From NCBI GenBank assembly GCA_002706765.1, contig PAJV01000028.1:1-64000 (forward strand): a DNA stretch of 64,000 nt, given 5' to 3'. How positions within the stretch are numbered: the first letter of the stretch is position 1; each line of letters begins with the position of its first letter. Under the pieces are notes generated by a model, which saw only the letters and a program-made list of their open reading frames with translations, had not been told where the DNA came from and did not search any database. The stretch comes from Gimesia sp. GTDB lineage: Bacteria; Planctomycetota; Planctomycetia; Planctomycetales; Planctomycetaceae. This document shows, one piece after another, positions 43,938-53,050 of this stretch. The position numbers and the translations under genes were made by a program.

Positions 43938-45278
43938 ATGGTTCGCATGACACACAGATGGTTCCTGCTGGGAATGCTGCTGGTAGCCGGCTGTACGCAG
44001 ACGACCCCGGTCGAAGAGATTTCCGTGAAAGCCAGTGGTGTCTCTCTAAAAGATACGGAATTGCCCGACCTGTCTCATCTCTGGCCCGGCTGGCGTGGCC
44101 CGGATCGCAATGGTCATGTGCCGGATCAACGGCTGCCGATCGAGTGGAACGAAACTAAAGATATCAAATGGCGGACGGATATTCCCGGACGCGGTCACAG
44201 TTCACCCGTGGTGACAGAAGACATGGTTGTGCTGGCCACTGCTGACGACCAGGACCAGGAGCAGATGGTCATCGCGTACAATCGGTCTGATGGCTTGGTG
44301 CGCTGGGAAACGGTACTGCATCAGGGAGGCTTCCCCGGCCCAGGTGAACTGCACAAAAAAGGGACCAATGCCAATGGAACCGTACTGTTTGATGGCGACC
44401 GGATCTATGCCGTTTTTCTGAACTCGGGAAAAATCATTGCCACGGCTTTGGATCTGGAAGGCAAAAAGGTCTGGCAGAAAGAACTGGGGTCTTTTAATTC
44501 GAAGTTCGGCTATGCTCCCTCTCCCCTGCTCTTTAAATCATTCGTGATTATCGCGGCGGACAACCGGGGCGGCGGTTACCTGGCGGCTCTCGACCGGAAA
44601 ACGGGAGAGATTGCCTGGCGTGTCTCGCGGCCTGCGGTCAGTACCTATTCAAGTCCCGTAGTAGCTTATGTCGGGGGCCGTGATCAATTACTGATCAGCG
44701 GTTGTGACCGGGTCGCCAGTTATGATCCGGCGACGGGGAAAGAGATCTGGAATACCCCCTGTCTGGCCGAAGCAACGTGTGGGACGATTGTGACCAGCGC
44801 CGATAAGATCTTCGCCAGTGGAGGCTATCCCAAACGCGAGACCGTCTGCCTGTCGGCTGAGGGAAAACTGCTGTGGTCAAACGACACCAAAATTTATGAG
44901 CCCTCCATGCTGGTGGACGGCGGGCAGTTGTATGGTGTAACCGATGACGGGATCGCGTACTGCTGGTCGATCGACTCGGGAGACGTGCTCTGGCGAAACC
45001 GTCTGCGGGGTTCTTTCAGTGGTTCCCCGATTCTGTGTAACGGTCTGATCTATGTTGCGAACCTGTCGGGTGAAACCTTCGTGTTTGAAGCGAGTCCGGA
45101 CGGGTATAAAGAAGTCGCGTTCAACAAGCTGGGAGACGACTGTTACGCCAGCCCGGCTGTGGTGGACAGCGAAATCTTTCTCCGCGTGGGCAAACAGGTC
45201 GGCGACAAACGCCAGGAACAGCTGGTGTGTATCGCAGCCGAAACAACGGAAAGCCCGACCGAAAAATCAACCGAGTAA
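43938..45278 (+). CDS. PQQ-type beta-propeller lipoprotein
   Basis: 446 residues. A lipobox (FLLGMLLVAGC) marks a lipoprotein. The body has repeats of the PQQ/WD-like propeller type: WPGWRGPDRNGHV, RSDGLVRWETVLHQ, LEGKKVWQKELG, RKTGEIAWRVSR, PATGKEIWNTPC, and SIDSGDVLWRNRL. These W-containing blade motifs are usual in proteins annotated as outer membrane assembly BamB-like or PQQ dehydrogenases, but this form carries no quinone or metal site that I can see. It is 137 bases after DUF1080 on the same strand, a common planctomycete pairing. Start ATG at 43938 after cacggaggga. Confidence 0.9.
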   Translation: MVRMTHRWFLLGMLLVAGCTQTTPVEEISVKASGVSLKDTELPDLSHLWPGWRGPDRNGHVPDQRLPIEWNETKDIKWRTDIPGRGHSSPVVTEDMVVLATADDQDQEQMVIAYNRSDGLVRWETVLHQGGFPGPGELHKKGTNANGTVLFDGDRIYAVFLNSGKIIATALDLEGKKVWQKELGSFNSKFGYAPSPLLFKSFVIIAADNRGGGYLAALDRKTGEIAWRVSRPAVSTYSSPVVAYVGGRDQLLISGCDRVASYDPATGKEIWNTPCLAEATCGTIVTSADKIFASGGYPKRETVCLSAEGKLLWSNDTKIYEPSMLVDGGQLYGVTDDGIAYCWSIDSGDVLWRNRLRGSFSGSPILCNGLIYVANLSGETFVFEASPDGYKEVAFNKLGDDCYASPAVVDSEIFLRVGKQVGDKRQEQLVCIAAETTESPTEKSTE

Positions 45279-45295
45279 TCGGTCCGTTTTGTATG

Positions 45296-45354
45296 CTGTG
45301 TCCCGTTTTACTGTAGTATCTTGAGGGGCTTTTGGATCGAGAATAATCGGTTGA
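45296..45354 (+). repeat. Dispersed repeat, copy B (59 bp)
   Basis: Begins ctgtgtcccgttttactgta and matches copy A at 11967-12025 at 50 of 59 positions by eye, without gaps and in the same orientation. It is located in the short gap between two convergent genes. Confidence 0.75.
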
Positions 45355-45403
45355 GAGACGCGACTGTTATATGTGACACGCTCTCACATCGCAATTCAGT
45401 CTC

Positions 45404-46807
45404 TCATTTATGGCGTTTGCCGCTGATTTCGCGTTTCCATTCCAGTTTTTTCTCGATGGCGGCGATCATCATGCCGGCGATGTCTTTGCCGGTCGCAGCT
45501 TCGATGCCTTCCAGGCCGGGCGAGGAATTGACTTCCAGTAACAGAGGTCCGTTTTTGGAGCGGATGATGTCGACGCCGGCGATCATCAGTCCCAGAACTT
45601 TGGTGGCTTTGACAGCCAGGCGGCGTTCGGTGGGAGTGATTTTCACGACCGAAGCGGTGCCCCCCTGGTGGATGTTGGCGCGGAATTCACCCGGCGCGGC
45701 TTCGCGCTGGATCGACGCGACGACTTTTCCGTCAATGACGAAGCAGCGGAGATCCTTGCCGTCGGCTTCTTTGACGAATTCCTGAACCAGCAGGTTGGCG
45801 CGGAGAGCTTTAAAGGCGTTGATCACGGACTCGGCCGCTTTGCGGGTCTCTGCGAGCACGACGCCCCGCCCCTGTGAGCCTTCGAGCAGTTTGACGATCA
45901 ATGGTGCGCCGCCGACCATTTCGATCAGGTCATTGGTGTCGATCGGAGAATTCGCGAAGCCGGTCGTGGGGATGTTGATGCCGCTTTTGAGCATCAGTTG
46001 CAGCGAGTAGAGTTTGTCGCGTGACTGGGTGATTGAGGTGGAGTTATTCACGGTGAGCACGCTCATGCTCTCAAACTGGCGGGCCAGCGCACAGCCGTAA
46101 TAGGTGATACTGGGGCGTATGCGGGTGATGACTGCATCGAGATCGTCCAGGATGGAGCCGCCGCGATAGTGGGCTTCGGGCTCGACCGCGTCGAGTTTCA
46201 TGTAACACTGTTTAATGTCCAGGAATTCCATTTCATGGCCGCGCTCTTCCCCCGCTTCGAGAATGCGCTGATTGCTGTAGAGTTCCTGGTTACTGGCCAG
46301 CAGCGCGATTTTCAAACCACTGCGGGCCTGTTCGCGTTTGCCATAGTGTTGATCGAGTGTGTCGCCGGAAACCTGCCCCATGCAGAAGCTGATGGCAGGG
46401 TCCACGAGCATGCGGCCGCTCATGGCTTCTCGTCCGAGCAGCATGCGATAGCCCATGGAGTCGCGGTTGGCCAGCGTCAGTTCGATTTCCCAGGCTTCGC
46501 TGCCGATTTTCAGAGTTGCCAGAATCACATAACGGGTTTCCGAGATGCCACTGGAACTTTTGACAACTCGTTTATCGATAATGGGGCGTTCGCAGCGGAC
46601 GACGATCCGACGGTTGTTCTGCAGCGGATGGACTTCAAAGCTGACCCAGGTTTCTCCCTGCCTGCGGAATTTCTGGACGTTGAATGCGTGGATGGAGGAC
46701 GTCTTGGCGCCGGAGTCGACACGGGCCTTGATGGCGGGCAGGCCGAGGTCGGGGAAGGCACACCATTCTTCACTGCCAATGATCTGCTTGGAAGGATTCT
46801 CTTTCAT
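45404..46807 (-). CDS. RimK-type glutamate ligase with N-terminal retropepsin-like zinc-protease-type domain
   Basis: 467 residues. Residues about 1-150 are the RimB/RimK-associated aspartic protease-like domain: [18 protein letters not shown] with the active-site Asp, then [11 protein letters not shown]. Residues about 165-460 are a full ATP-grasp ligase: [87 protein letters not shown]. RimK adds glutamates to the C-terminus of ribosomal protein S6 in some bacteria; the fused RimB-type domain removes or processes such chains. Whether S6 is the target here is not shown. It converges with the PQQ gene across 125 bases. Confidence 0.9.
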   Translation of the reverse strand: MKENPSKQIIGSEEWCAFPDLGLPAIKARVDSGAKTSSIHAFNVQKFRRQGETWVSFEVHPLQNNRRIVVRCERPIIDKRVVKSSSGISETRYVILATLKIGSEAWEIELTLANRDSMGYRMLLGREAMSGRMLVDPAISFCMGQVSGDTLDQHYGKREQARSGLKIALLASNQELYSNQRILEAGEERGHEMEFLDIKQCYMKLDAVEPEAHYRGGSILDDLDAVITRIRPSITYYGCALARQFESMSVLTVNNSTSITQSRDKLYSLQLMLKSGINIPTTGFANSPIDTNDLIEMVGGAPLIVKLLEGSQGRGVVLAETRKAAESVINAFKALRANLLVQEFVKEADGKDLRCFVIDGKVVASIQREAAPGEFRANIHQGGTASVVKITPTERRLAVKATKVLGLMIAGVDIIRSKNGPLLLEVNSSPGLEGIEAATGKDIAGMMIAAIEKKLEWKREISGKRHK

Positions 46808-46921
46808 GGAACAATATATTCTATCTGGGATGATCCAGGTTGAGTGGGGCGTGATTGACTGGGTCGTAAATAACGGAGTTCCGCGTGAGACGGGCAGAAT
46901 CCAGCTTGTAAGGATAGGGCA

Positions 46922-47371
46922 TCAGAGCGTCAGATGGTAGACCAGAAACTGTTCGTCCTGCTGCCAGCCGACAGACTGATACAGCGCCTGCGCTGTTTGA
47001 TTGGTGATCTCTGTCGAGAGTGAAAGCCGTATGGCGTTCACACTCCGGGCATAATCCGCTGCTGCGGCAATGAGTCGGGTTGCGATGCCCTGCCGCCGCC
47101 CGGCGGGAGTGACGAACAGATCGTTCAGGATGAAGATTTGGGCAAGTGAGACCGACGAGAATGAGGGATACAACTGTGTGAAGCCCAGCGGGGTGTCTGC
47201 TTCACTGGCGAGGAACAGCACAGACTCACCGTGCTGGAGGCGATCCTGCAGGAACCCCCGAACTGCAGCGGCATCACTGGGACGTCCGTAAAACTGACGG
47301 TAGCTGTCGAACAGAGGCACGAGGGCATCCAGGTCAGAGAGCACAGCCTGTCTGATGGTAATCTGTTTCAT
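46922..47371 (-). CDS. GNAT-family N-acetyltransferase
   Basis: 149 residues. IRQAVLSDLDALVPLFDSY at the start, then FILNDLFVTPAGRRQGIATRL, which contains the acetyl-CoA binding R/Q-x-x-G-x-A loop, and ALYQSVGWQQDEQFLVYHL at the end. This is the full set of GNAT motifs. The substrate is not identifiable. It is alone, with its start facing the DUF1559 gene across 366 bases. Confidence 0.92.
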   Translation of the reverse strand: MKQITIRQAVLSDLDALVPLFDSYRQFYGRPSDAAAVRGFLQDRLQHGESVLFLASEADTPLGFTQLYPSFSSVSLAQIFILNDLFVTPAGRRQGIATRLIAAAADYARSVNAIRLSLSTEITNQTAQALYQSVGWQQDEQFLVYHLTL

Positions 47372-47737
47372 GGGGCACTCGTGGCGTTTTCAAGCGGACT
47401 GAATCAACGGACATGGATGACTGCTGCGTTTTCACCTGGGGCAGAAGCGATACGGTCTGCCCCGTCAACTGGTTGTATTGCTTCTGTAGAAACGCTGCAG
47501 CAGTCTGCTTTTACAGCAAACCGGTGAGTCGTGACAACCTTCATGATCGACATTCATCAGAAATTCAAAGAGAACAAAATATGTGAATAATATTTGTAAA
47601 TGCAATACATATGCATTTACAATAAGTGTTTGTCTGATAGGATAACTCCCGTTTTGAGGGCAGGATAGAAAACCGGCCGATCTGGTTCGTGCTGTGTGGT
47701 TCTGTCTGTGAATAGATAACTGTGACCGGGAGGGGAA
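47372..47737. other. Divergent intergenic region with a strong palindrome, 366 bases
   Basis: Separates the GNAT gene (minus) and a DUF1559 gene (plus). It contains the 11-7-11 inverted repeat at 47594-47622, in an AT-rich stretch, about 116 bases before ATG 47738. A ggaggggaa site precedes that start. Confidence 0.5.
47594..47622. promoter_or_regulatory. Perfect 11-bp inverted repeat, operator candidate
   Basis: ttgtaaatgca-atacata-tgcatttacaa is a perfect 11-bp inverted repeat with a 7-base spacer, in the gap between divergent genes. The spacing and AT content suit a dimeric regulator binding site near a promoter. No matching regulator gene is adjacent. Confidence 0.6.
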
Positions 47738-48706
47738 ATGAAACGTTTGCGCAGAGGATTTACTTTGATTGAGTTGCTGGTGGTGATTGCCATTATTGCG
47801 ATTCTGATTGCGTTACTGTTGCCGGCGGTGCAGATGGCGCGGGAGGCGGCGCGGCGGACTCAATGCAAAAATCATATGAAGCAACTGGGACTGGCGCTGC
47901 ATAACTATCATGAAACCCACTCGCGTCTGCCTTTGATGGCGTCTGACTCGCTGTATGGTTATTCTCCCGCGGCACAGCTACTCCCTTTTCTTGAGCAGGG
48001 GAATCTGCATGATCTGATCGATTTTCGGGAACCGCTGTTAACGGGGCCTGCCTGGGCGGCGACGATCAATCCGGCGCTGGAACTGGTCGCGCAACAGGCT
48101 TTGCCGATCTTCCTGTGTCCCAGTGATGCGGGGTCGGTGTATTACACTGACGACAATGGAACAATCTGGGCCGGCAGCAACTATCTGGTGAATGGCGGTT
48201 CGGGAGAGAATCTGGCGTACTGCACCAGCGATAATGACGGACTGTTCTGGCGCGGTTCTTCCACACGCTTTCGTGACATAACGGACGGAACTTCGAACAC
48301 GATTTTCATGGCGGAAACTCTGTTTGGAGATCGAGGGCCGGATACAGCGACGCTGTTGGATGCGGATCGTCAGATGAAGCGCGTGAGTGGTGGCGGTCCC
48401 TGCACTGCGTCAGCGGACGATCTCACAGGACGGGCAGCCACTCGCTACGAGGGGGGGCGTGCGGCAAGCTGGATTCGTGCTCTGGGCTATAACACGCTCG
48501 TACACGGCTACTATCCGCCTAATTCACCCAACCCGGATGTGACCCATCATGGCGAAGTGATTTCCGGAGCACGCAGTCTGCATATTGGCGGCGCCAATGT
48601 TCTGCTCTGTGACGGAAGTGTGCGGTTTGTGAGTGAGAATGTGCATCTGCAGACACTGCGCGACCTGTTCAGTCGAGCCGACGGGAATGTGCCTGGCGAA
48701 TTCTGA
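47738..48706 (+). CDS. DUF1559 domain protein with prepilin-type N-terminus
   Basis: 322 residues. [19 protein letters not shown] then LLPAVQMAREAARRTQCKNH gives the prepilin-type signal and DUF1559 start. The C-terminal IGGANVLLCDGSVRFVSEN replaces the usual H-x9-DG with an H-x-G-G-x4-L-x-DG variant (LHIGGANVLLCDGS). The gene begins a three-gene run with two exported proteins (48759-49163 and 49224-50666) and is spaced by about 50-60 bases from them, so this is likely an operon. Confidence 0.94.
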   Translation: MKRLRRGFTLIELLVVIAIIAILIALLLPAVQMAREAARRTQCKNHMKQLGLALHNYHETHSRLPLMASDSLYGYSPAAQLLPFLEQGNLHDLIDFREPLLTGPAWAATINPALELVAQQALPIFLCPSDAGSVYYTDDNGTIWAGSNYLVNGGSGENLAYCTSDNDGLFWRGSSTRFRDITDGTSNTIFMAETLFGDRGPDTATLLDADRQMKRVSGGGPCTASADDLTGRAATRYEGGRAASWIRALGYNTLVHGYYPPNSPNPDVTHHGEVISGARSLHIGGANVLLCDGSVRFVSENVHLQTLRDLFSRADGNVPGEF

Positions 48707-48758
48707 GAGACGCGGAATCTGTTTCAACGTGAGAATTAGAAAGTATTGAGAGTTCTAC

Positions 48759-49163
48759 ATGATCAAAATTCAATGTCGGTTAACGCGGCATTGCCTGTTG
48801 CTGACATGCGGGCTGTTCCTGTCAGCAGGTTGTGCCGAAGAAAGTTCTGCTTTATCAGAAGTTCCCCGCTTCGAAGCGCCGGAGACATTTCAGGCGGATG
48901 GATTCAACTGGCAGCGTGAAGAAGGCTTCAGCCGATCTGATACTGCCGTCTTATCCCGTTTTTTCCAGTTGCAACCCGGGATGCAGGGCAGCCCTGCGGT
49001 GGCGGGGGTACCGGTCATCTATCACGGAGTGCAAAATCGCAGGCGGTTTTACTGGATTCAGGGAACCGCTGACGGTCCACTCTGGTCGTGCGTGGAATTT
49101 TCACAGGGCCGGTATCAGTTTCTGGAAGGGACGGGGAACCCGTATCAGTCGGGTTCGCAGTGA
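48759..49163 (+). CDS. Small exported lipoprotein, hypothetical
   Basis: 134 residues. The start MIKIQCRLTRHCLLLTCGLF leads to a lipobox (LSAGC). The rest is short and without a recognised domain; it includes VPVIYHGVQNRRRFYWIQG and WSCVEFSQGRYQFLEG. It lies 52 bases after the DUF1559 stop and 60 before the next gene. Probably periplasmic or outer-membrane, associated with the larger neighbour. Confidence 0.65.
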   Translation: MIKIQCRLTRHCLLLTCGLFLSAGCAEESSALSEVPRFEAPETFQADGFNWQREEGFSRSDTAVLSRFFQLQPGMQGSPAVAGVPVIYHGVQNRRRFYWIQGTADGPLWSCVEFSQGRYQFLEGTGNPYQSGSQ

Positions 49164-49223
49164 GTGTGTGAGTTTTTGTTAAGAGTGAACATACCAGATT
49201 GAAATCAATAACAGAGGTGTCAA

Positions 49224-50666
49224 ATGAATTGGGAGTTTTGGAAGCGATGTTCTGTTCTGTGCATGATGTCATTGATGATTTCAGCGTGTAACGCAGTGGA
49301 TGCCGGCCCGGAAGAAACAGAGAGCCAGACGAAGAAAAAATCTGAAGTCGCTGAAGCAAAGAAAAACAAGCCGACCGTCTGTCGCCTGTTTATCCAGGAT
49401 CATGCAGGGAAAACGGTGCGCTGGGCTGATATTTTGAAGGGAGAGACCCTGGAAATGTCAAGTCCGTCTGTTGTTCCCGGTTTTCCCAAACTGGATGCAG
49501 AGCAACAGAATCTGGTGCAGATGGAAAGTTCGCTGCAGACGATGCTGGTGGGCGTGCGTGACCACGAGGACGGAGCCAATCAGAGTGGCTGGATTTTTCT
49601 GGAGACCGGGGTCGAAGAAGAATCGCATGGCGACCACGCGCATTGGAAATTCAAACACGAGCCACGCGTCGTGCAGTCGCAACTGGATGAACTGCAGGGG
49701 AATCCGGCACACCTGTATTGTTACCAGGGTGTTTACTATCTGGCTAACGACCGGAATTCGGGGTATACGCGGATTGATCCCCGAAGTTATCGAGATCATC
49801 CGGAATCGCCGATCGCGGCAGGATTTCATCGAGGCGGCGGGCAGCATATCACCCTGGCCGTCGTTGACGGGACGACCGGCTATGCCTCCTGGATTGCCGG
49901 TGGGGGACCAGAGAAAGGGCTCATTGATGTGACCCGGATTCGGCCCGAGGGGAATTCGGAAATCTGTTATTCCTTTTCACTGCCCACGGGGGCCATTCAT
50001 GGTCTGACGACCTGTTCTGGAAAAGTCTTTTTTGCACCCGCCGACGGGATCTGCTGGTGTGAAGCAGATCGAAATCCCCTGCCCTCTGAGCAGCAGCAGG
50101 TAAATGTGCAGCATATTTCACTGGGAGTTGATAGCGAGACTCAGAAGCCCCACCGGACAGGAGCTTTTACAACGCATCGCAATTATGTCCTGTTTGTGTC
50201 CGGCAAGGGGCCGGAAGCACGCCTGTGCCTGCTGAATGCAGAACGGGAAACACCCGAATTGATATCCGTGCCCCTCTCCCTGCTGGCGGGGAACTCGCCT
50301 GTTTCTTTAGAAGTCTGCCGGACCGCCTGGGGGAAACGGCTGGCATTTGTGTTTCACAATCATTCGCAGGATCTGGAACAGGATGAATTCCTGAGCGTGA
50401 TTGAACTGGATCCGGATGGTGACCTGAATTTTCAGGATGCCAGGCTCCTGAAAACGATCAAAGTGGGGGCCAGCAAAGTGGAGGGACATTACGGGCATCA
50501 TGCGATCACTTTCGATCAGGCAGGCCGCTATGCATTCTGGTCAGAACCGGGAACGGGGCTGGTTAAAGCGCTGTCACTGGAGACCTTGCTCCCGGTGGGT
50601 GAATTCTCTGTGCCAGGCGTGCCCACGAAGGTGATCGCCGTGGGGCAACAGGATCAGGGGGACTGA
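49224..50666 (+). CDS. Exported hypothetical protein (lipoprotein-like), 480 residues
   Basis: Starts MNWEFWKRCSVLCMMSLMIS, with a lipobox-like ISAC; ATG at 49224 after agaggtgt. Then a Lys/Glu-rich linker (about 35-55) and a long body with segments such as YLANDRNSGYTRIDPR, GGGQHITLAVVDGTTGYASW, HGLTTCSGKVFFAPADG, HYGHHAITFDQAGRYAFW. The strand pattern and these repeated blocks suggest a beta-propeller, but no family was firmly recognised. It is the last of three co-oriented genes. A hairpin at 50749-50779 lies downstream. Confidence 0.65.
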   Translation: MNWEFWKRCSVLCMMSLMISACNAVDAGPEETESQTKKKSEVAEAKKNKPTVCRLFIQDHAGKTVRWADILKGETLEMSSPSVVPGFPKLDAEQQNLVQMESSLQTMLVGVRDHEDGANQSGWIFLETGVEEESHGDHAHWKFKHEPRVVQSQLDELQGNPAHLYCYQGVYYLANDRNSGYTRIDPRSYRDHPESPIAAGFHRGGGQHITLAVVDGTTGYASWIAGGGPEKGLIDVTRIRPEGNSEICYSFSLPTGAIHGLTTCSGKVFFAPADGICWCEADRNPLPSEQQQVNVQHISLGVDSETQKPHRTGAFTTHRNYVLFVSGKGPEARLCLLNAERETPELISVPLSLLAGNSPVSLEVCRTAWGKRLAFVFHNHSQDLEQDEFLSVIELDPDGDLNFQDARLLKTIKVGASKVEGHYGHHAITFDQAGRYAFWSEPGTGLVKALSLETLLPVGEFSVPGVPTKVIAVGQQDQGD

Positions 50667-50748
50667 CTGCTGCCGGCGAACGACTGCCGGATTTTCATCT
50701 ACGCTCGAAAATGTCAGATCGGGTAGACTGTGTGTGGATTCACTGGGA

Positions 50749-50779
50749 ACCGGCGGCAGGGGTATGTTACGCCGCCGGT
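50749..50779 (+). terminator. GC-rich hairpin, possible terminator of the preceding operon
   Basis: accggcggc/gccgccggt is a perfect 9-bp stem with a 13-base loop, 83 bases after the stop codon at 50666. The following agtctgtttcg has only a weak T run, so terminator function is uncertain. Confidence 0.4.
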
Positions 50780-51152
50780 AGTCTGTTTCGATACCAGGAA
50801 CCGTTGTGGTGAGGAGGTTGAGATGTGGATGTTATTTTCGCTAAGGACAGCAACAGGTCAAGCACAGGCATGTGGCGAAGTGCTGCGATATAGTGGTGAT
50901 CTGTGCCGGTTGAGGAGCGATGCCGGAGCGATGTGTGTGGAAGTGTGTTGATCCGCAGATCAATTCAGTGACCATTCTTTAACTGGTCGAGAAAAAACAA
51001 TGAATGCCCAGTGGGATAACAGACAGATGGGTGCAGTCATTCCTGATAAGCAGTTCTTTGCAAAGTGGACACGCGCGCGACACAGTTTGCGTAGTATCTC
51101 GGGCGGCAGGAAGCTGTCAACTGCAATAATGTGTGGTGAAAACGGAGCAGTG

Positions 51153-51188
51153 ACAAAAGATCTCCCCTGAACGTTTCAGGAGAGATCT
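51153..51188 (-). terminator. Rho-independent terminator of the minus-strand PQQ gene
   Basis: On the minus strand agatctctcctga and tcaggggagatct form a 13-bp stem with one G:U pair and a 5-base loop, followed by TTTTGT. It is 29 bases after the stop codon at 51217. Confidence 0.88.
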
Positions 51189-51216
51189 GCCATTCCAATG
51201 ATAAGGGGAGAACTGG

Positions 51217-52560
51217 TTATTTGCCTTGTGCTTCGATGCAGTAGAGTTCCGTGCCCGTGCGAATCAGCAGTGCCTGATCGACGGCAGCGACTCCGTAGAT
51301 GGTGGGCCCCAGTTGCGGATAGCCGCCTCCTGAGCCACGTTTGGCTTGAGCGTTTTCTTCAGTCGCTGGTTTTTCCGGTTCGTCAGCGAAAAGTTCGTTG
51401 GAGGCCAGCAGTTTGAATTCGGGGCCGGGCTGCAGGACATCGGTAGTCCCTTTTTTCGTGAAGAAGTAGATTTTGTCACCCGCGGCAAGAGGCGAACTCC
51501 AGCAGGGGCCGGACAGTCGTTCCGCATAGAGCTGCTTACCGGTTTTGAGGTCCAGGCAATAGACGACGCCGACTTTATTGACGAAGTAGGCACAACCCTC
51601 AAAGGCGAGTGGCGTGCAGTAATAGGAGACCGCTTTTTCCGCTTTCCAGACGATTTCGTAAGACGGTTTGCCTTCTTTGGTAACCAGTTTCAGGCAGCAG
51701 TTGGATTCACTGGCGTTCGCGGCATCCGGGTTGCGACGATCGGTGGCGGCCCCGATTAACACATAATCTTCAAAGACAGAAGCAGAAGGAATGGTATTGC
51801 CGCTGATGCCGGACAGCGTCCAGAGCAGTTCGCCGGTCAGACCCTGGTAGCCGGTGACGGTGCCTTTGGCACTGACAATGATTTCGGGCTTGCCAGCACG
51901 GTCGGCGATGACGGGAGAAGTCCAGGCGACGCCTTCTTCCCGATCCGTTTTCCAGAGATTCTTTCCCGTTTGTTTATCAAGTGACAGGAGGTAGGAAGGT
52001 CCATCATGGGCTGTCAGGACAATCAACTGCTCTTTCGTCTGGGCGAGGGAATTTCCGATGCCGTGATTACTGACAAAGGGTCCATAATCTTTCACGAGGG
52101 AACGCTGCCAGAGTGTTTCCCCGGCATGCGAACAGGCGATGACATCGCCGCTTTCAAAAAAGGCATAGATGCCCTGCTCGTCAACGGTGGGTGTCGGTGC
52201 AGCGCGGGAGACCATGGACGAAGTCTTTTTGGTCTGGCTGGCCGGGTATTCTTTACTCCAGAGCAGCTTTCCGTCGGCCAGCCCGTAGGCGTGGATGAAG
52301 CATTTTTCCTGTTGGGGACCTGCGATCGAGGTCACGAAGATGCTGTCTTTCCAGACAACGGGAGAAGACTGTCCATAGCCGGGCACGCTCTGCTTCCAGC
52401 GGATTCCCTGGGCGGGAGACCAGTTCAAAGGCAGGTTCGTGGCGGTGGTAATGTTTGAGCCTGTGCCCCGAAAGCCGGTCCAGGTGTCTGCAGCCTGTAG
52501 AACGGCTGCATTCAGCAGGACGGCGGTGGACAGGAGCAGGCAGTGTTTATTGTTGAACAC
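51217..52560 (-). CDS. Exported PQQ-type beta-propeller protein
   Basis: 447 residues from GTG at 52560, chosen since cgagg lies 9 bases upstream and it gives a signal peptide (NNKHCLLLSTAVLLNAAVLQ, then AADTW). An ATG at 52626 in the same frame would add 22 residues. Blade motifs include WTGFRGTGSNITT, LADGKLLWSKEYP, HAGETLWQRSLV, KQTGKNLWKTDRE, GLTGELLWTLSG and LKTGKQLYAERL. Related proteins are common in planctomycetes with unknown ligand. The start overlaps the Rrf2 regulator gene by 14 bases, so both are probably translated from one mRNA. Confidence 0.88.
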   Translation of the reverse strand: MFNNKHCLLLSTAVLLNAAVLQAADTWTGFRGTGSNITTATNLPLNWSPAQGIRWKQSVPGYGQSSPVVWKDSIFVTSIAGPQQEKCFIHAYGLADGKLLWSKEYPASQTKKTSSMVSRAAPTPTVDEQGIYAFFESGDVIACSHAGETLWQRSLVKDYGPFVSNHGIGNSLAQTKEQLIVLTAHDGPSYLLSLDKQTGKNLWKTDREEGVAWTSPVIADRAGKPEIIVSAKGTVTGYQGLTGELLWTLSGISGNTIPSASVFEDYVLIGAATDRRNPDAANASESNCCLKLVTKEGKPSYEIVWKAEKAVSYYCTPLAFEGCAYFVNKVGVVYCLDLKTGKQLYAERLSGPCWSSPLAAGDKIYFFTKKGTTDVLQPGPEFKLLASNELFADEPEKPATEENAQAKRGSGGGYPQLGPTIYGVAAVDQALLIRTGTELYCIEAQGK

Positions 52561-52978
52561 AATCAGGTACCTCGGTCGATGGTCGATTTGAAATGTTAAA
52601 GATGTCTGCAAGAGAAGTCTGTTCAAGACTGGTTTCCAGCAGTGAAAAAGTATGGTTCAGATGTTGATCGAGCTGCTGGACTTCGCTGGAAGACGCGGCA
52701 TTCCACGGATACTGTTCACGGGGAGATCCCGCTTTGACTGACTTGATCACATCCAGAAGCGAGATTTCCTGGGGAGTCGGAATCAATGCATAACCGCCAT
52801 TCTGCCCCCGTTGTGAGCGGATCAGGCCGGTGCGATTCAGTTCCAGCATGATTTTTGGGAGATAGGCATGGGGGACATCAGCTGCCTGCGACAACTGGTC
52901 TCGCGTCATGAACTCAGGGAAACGAAATGCCAGGCAGGTCATGGCTCTGAGAGCGTATGCTTCGGTTTGAGAAATCAT
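52547..52978 (-). CDS. Rrf2-family transcriptional regulator
   Basis: 143 residues from ATG at 52978. The N-terminal winged helix is clear: QTEAYALRAMTCLAFRFPEF, DQLSQAADVPHAYLPKIML, ELNRTGLIRSQRGQNGGYAL and ISLLDVIKSVKAG. These are Rrf2-type features (YALRAM, RGxxGGY, SLxDVI). The cysteines that bind Fe-S in IscR and NsrR are absent from the usual middle loop; only scattered Cys remain, so it is probably not an Fe-S sensor. It overlaps the PQQ gene that follows and comes 72 bases after the TPR gene on the same strand. Confidence 0.88.
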   Translation of the reverse strand: MISQTEAYALRAMTCLAFRFPEFMTRDQLSQAADVPHAYLPKIMLELNRTGLIRSQRGQNGGYALIPTPQEISLLDVIKSVKAGSPREQYPWNAASSSEVQQLDQHLNHTFSLLETSLEQTSLADIFNISNRPSTEVPDCVQQ

Positions 52979-53050
52979 AATAACGACTCGTCTCTGGGAG
53001 CATTTTGAAAACGGATCAGTCTCGAACAACCACGAGCAGGCTGCGAATCG

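Larger units (their letters stand above)
50667..51216. other. Intergenic region, 550 bases
   Basis: Separates two convergent transcription units. A 9-bp GC-rich hairpin (accggcggc/gccgccggt, 50749-50779) and a strong minus-strand terminator (51153-51188) are the only structures. A short plus-strand frame at 50730-50951 has no support as a gene. Confidence 0.5.

Noticed and set aside
45270..45290. Hairpin accga/tcggt around the stop of the PQQ lipoprotein gene followed by ccgtttt
   Set aside because: Only a 5-bp stem including the stop codon; too weak to call a terminator.
50730..50951. Plus-strand 73-codon frame
   Set aside because: No domain, no ribosome site, and it runs through a hairpin.
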